64,000 nt of DNA from Syngnathus acus (lineage: Eukaryota; Chordata; Actinopteri; Syngnathiformes; Syngnathidae). The translations under genes were made by a program, and so were the position numbers. Location: the NCBI RefSeq assembly GCF_901709675.1, contig NC_051091.1, positions 10,202,967 to 10,266,966 on the forward strand, written 5' to 3'. Under the pieces are notes generated by a model. That model saw only the letters and a list, made by a program, of their open reading frames with translations. It did not search any database and had not been told where the DNA came from. Numbering within the stretch: position 1 is the stretch's first letter; each line of letters starts with the position of its first letter. Positions 63,110-64,000 of the stretch are shown here, piece after piece.

Positions 63110-64000
63110 TTTGTCAAAGTCAAAGTCTGCTTTATTGTCAATTTCTTCACATGCCAAGACACACAAAGAAATCAAAATTACGTTCCCACTGTCCCACGGT
63201 GACAAGACATAGTACACAATATACATACAATTAAACAACACAAAAAAATAAAAACAAGAAGGCACAAACAATTAATAAATAAGAGTGATGGATAAATAAT
63301 AAATAAACAAATAACATAATAAATAAGAGGAGCAAAAATGGAGCAAGTGTGCATACAGCAGACAGTCAGAATATAGCGCAAAAGTACAGGACGCTACGCA
63401 GAAGGAGGGAGAGAGTTCAGGATCCTAACAGCCTGGAGTATAAAGCTGTTGGTGAGTCTGGTGGTGCGGGAGCGCAGGCTCCTGTACCCCTTCCCAGAGG
63501 GCAGAAGGTCGAACAAAGAGTGAGCGGGGTGACTCACAATCGTGGTCGCCTTGCGGGTGAGATGGGAGGTGTAAATGTCCTTCAGGGAGGGGAGTGAAGC
63601 ACCAATAATCTTACCAGCCGTGTTCACTATGCGCTGCAGGGCCTTCATGTTGTATTCAGTGCAGCTACCACCCCAAACAGCGATACAACTGGAGAGGACG
63701 CTCTCAATGGTGCCACGGTAGAATGTAGTCATGACGGCCGGAGGAGCACTTGCTCGCCTGAGTTTCCGCAGGAAGTACAGGCGGCGCTGAGCTTTCTTCG
63801 CCAGTGATGCGGTGTTGGTGGACCAGGAGAGGTCCTCACTGATGTGCACCCCCAGGAACCTGGTGCTGCTCACTTTCTCCACCACAGCACCGTCGATGGT
63901 CAGCGGCAGGTGTTGGGCGTGACCCTTCCGGAAGTCAACAACAATCTCCTTGGTCTTGTTGACGCTCAGCAGGAGGTTGTTGTCCCTGCACTACGTGGTC
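63110..64000 (-). mobile_element. Non-LTR retrotransposon (CR1/L2/Rex1-like), 3' part, reaches window edge
   Basis: The minus strand carries the C-terminal part of a LINE polyprotein (63394-63990) followed by about 280 bp of 3' UTR ending near 63110 with TTTATTGTCAATTTCTTCAC in reverse. This end sequence is familiar from fish LINE insertions. An AAT-repeat (63098-63110) adjoins the 3' terminus, as is common for this group. The 5' part lies beyond the window. Plus-strand frames here are shadows. Confidence 0.85.
63394..63990 (-). pseudogene. LINE reverse transcriptase, C-terminal part, interrupted by TAG
   Basis: 198 residues open to the stop at 63394: CRDNNLLLSVNKTKEIVVDF just after the RT palm, then VVEKVSSTRFLGVHISEDLS, KKAQRRLYFLRKLRRASAPP, SCIAVWGGSCTEYNMKALQR and LFDLLPSGKGYRSLRSRTTR. 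The codon immediately upstream, at 63993-63991, is TAG. Related elements usually have Trp (TGG) before the Cys here, so a single G-to-A change seems to have closed the frame. The rest is intact, which suggests a fairly young insertion. Alternatively the upstream part lies in another frame; only 7 further bases are visible. Confidence 0.85.

Noticed and set aside
63349-63597. 82-residue plus-strand frame over the LINE
   Set aside because: Antisense shadow of the retrotransposon on the minus strand.

Overview
This is a eukaryotic nuclear segment, almost certainly from a ray-finned (teleost) fish. The reasons are split genes with GT-AG introns, long AT-rich intergenic stretches, many CA/GT and tetranucleotide microsatellites, several repeat families typical of teleosts, and protein sequences closest to what I know of fish and other vertebrate orthologues. 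It is not a bacterial or viral sequence. The calls come from reading splice sites and translating exon by exon; I ran no database search.

Three protein-coding genes lie head to tail on the + strand. (1) rpl29 (large-subunit ribosomal protein eL29), about 9290-10290, has a non-coding TOP-type first exon and three coding exons encoding 78 aa. (2) iars1 (cytoplasmic isoleucyl-tRNA synthetase) has 33 coding exons from 11677 to 34617. They join in frame with no leftover bases into 1268 codons plus stop; the HIGH-type signature falls at residues 55-58 and KMSKR at 600-604, where I recall them in the 1262-aa human enzyme. (3) The first coding exon of a plasma-membrane calcium ATPase (atp2b2-like), 54572-54773, follows a CpG-rich presumed promoter/5' UTR. 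The rest of that gene lies beyond the right edge, so 54774 to the end is treated as its first coding-region intron.

Layout: 1-9285 is upstream intergenic DNA rich in repeats. 9205-9320 is the rpl29 promoter. 10400-11676 is the short spacer that should hold the iars1 promoter. 34618-53700 is a 19-kb gene-poor interval with two decayed reverse-transcriptase fossils, a foldback-repeat copy and candidate conserved non-coding segments. 63110-64000 is the 3' end of a non-LTR retrotransposon on the minus strand, with an in-frame TAG near the window edge.

rpl29 and iars1 are both translation housekeeping genes, and atp2b is a calcium-export pump. Nothing suggests joint function beyond neighbourhood. 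I found no new multi-gene system. The points of most interest are repeat biology (a foldback family with two copies, three retrotransposon remnants, a foldback MITE-like element in an iars1 intron, a degenerate TTTTGTCACAAAA-type cluster), a scatter of CTCF-like motifs, and a duplicated poly(A)-signal block behind rpl29.
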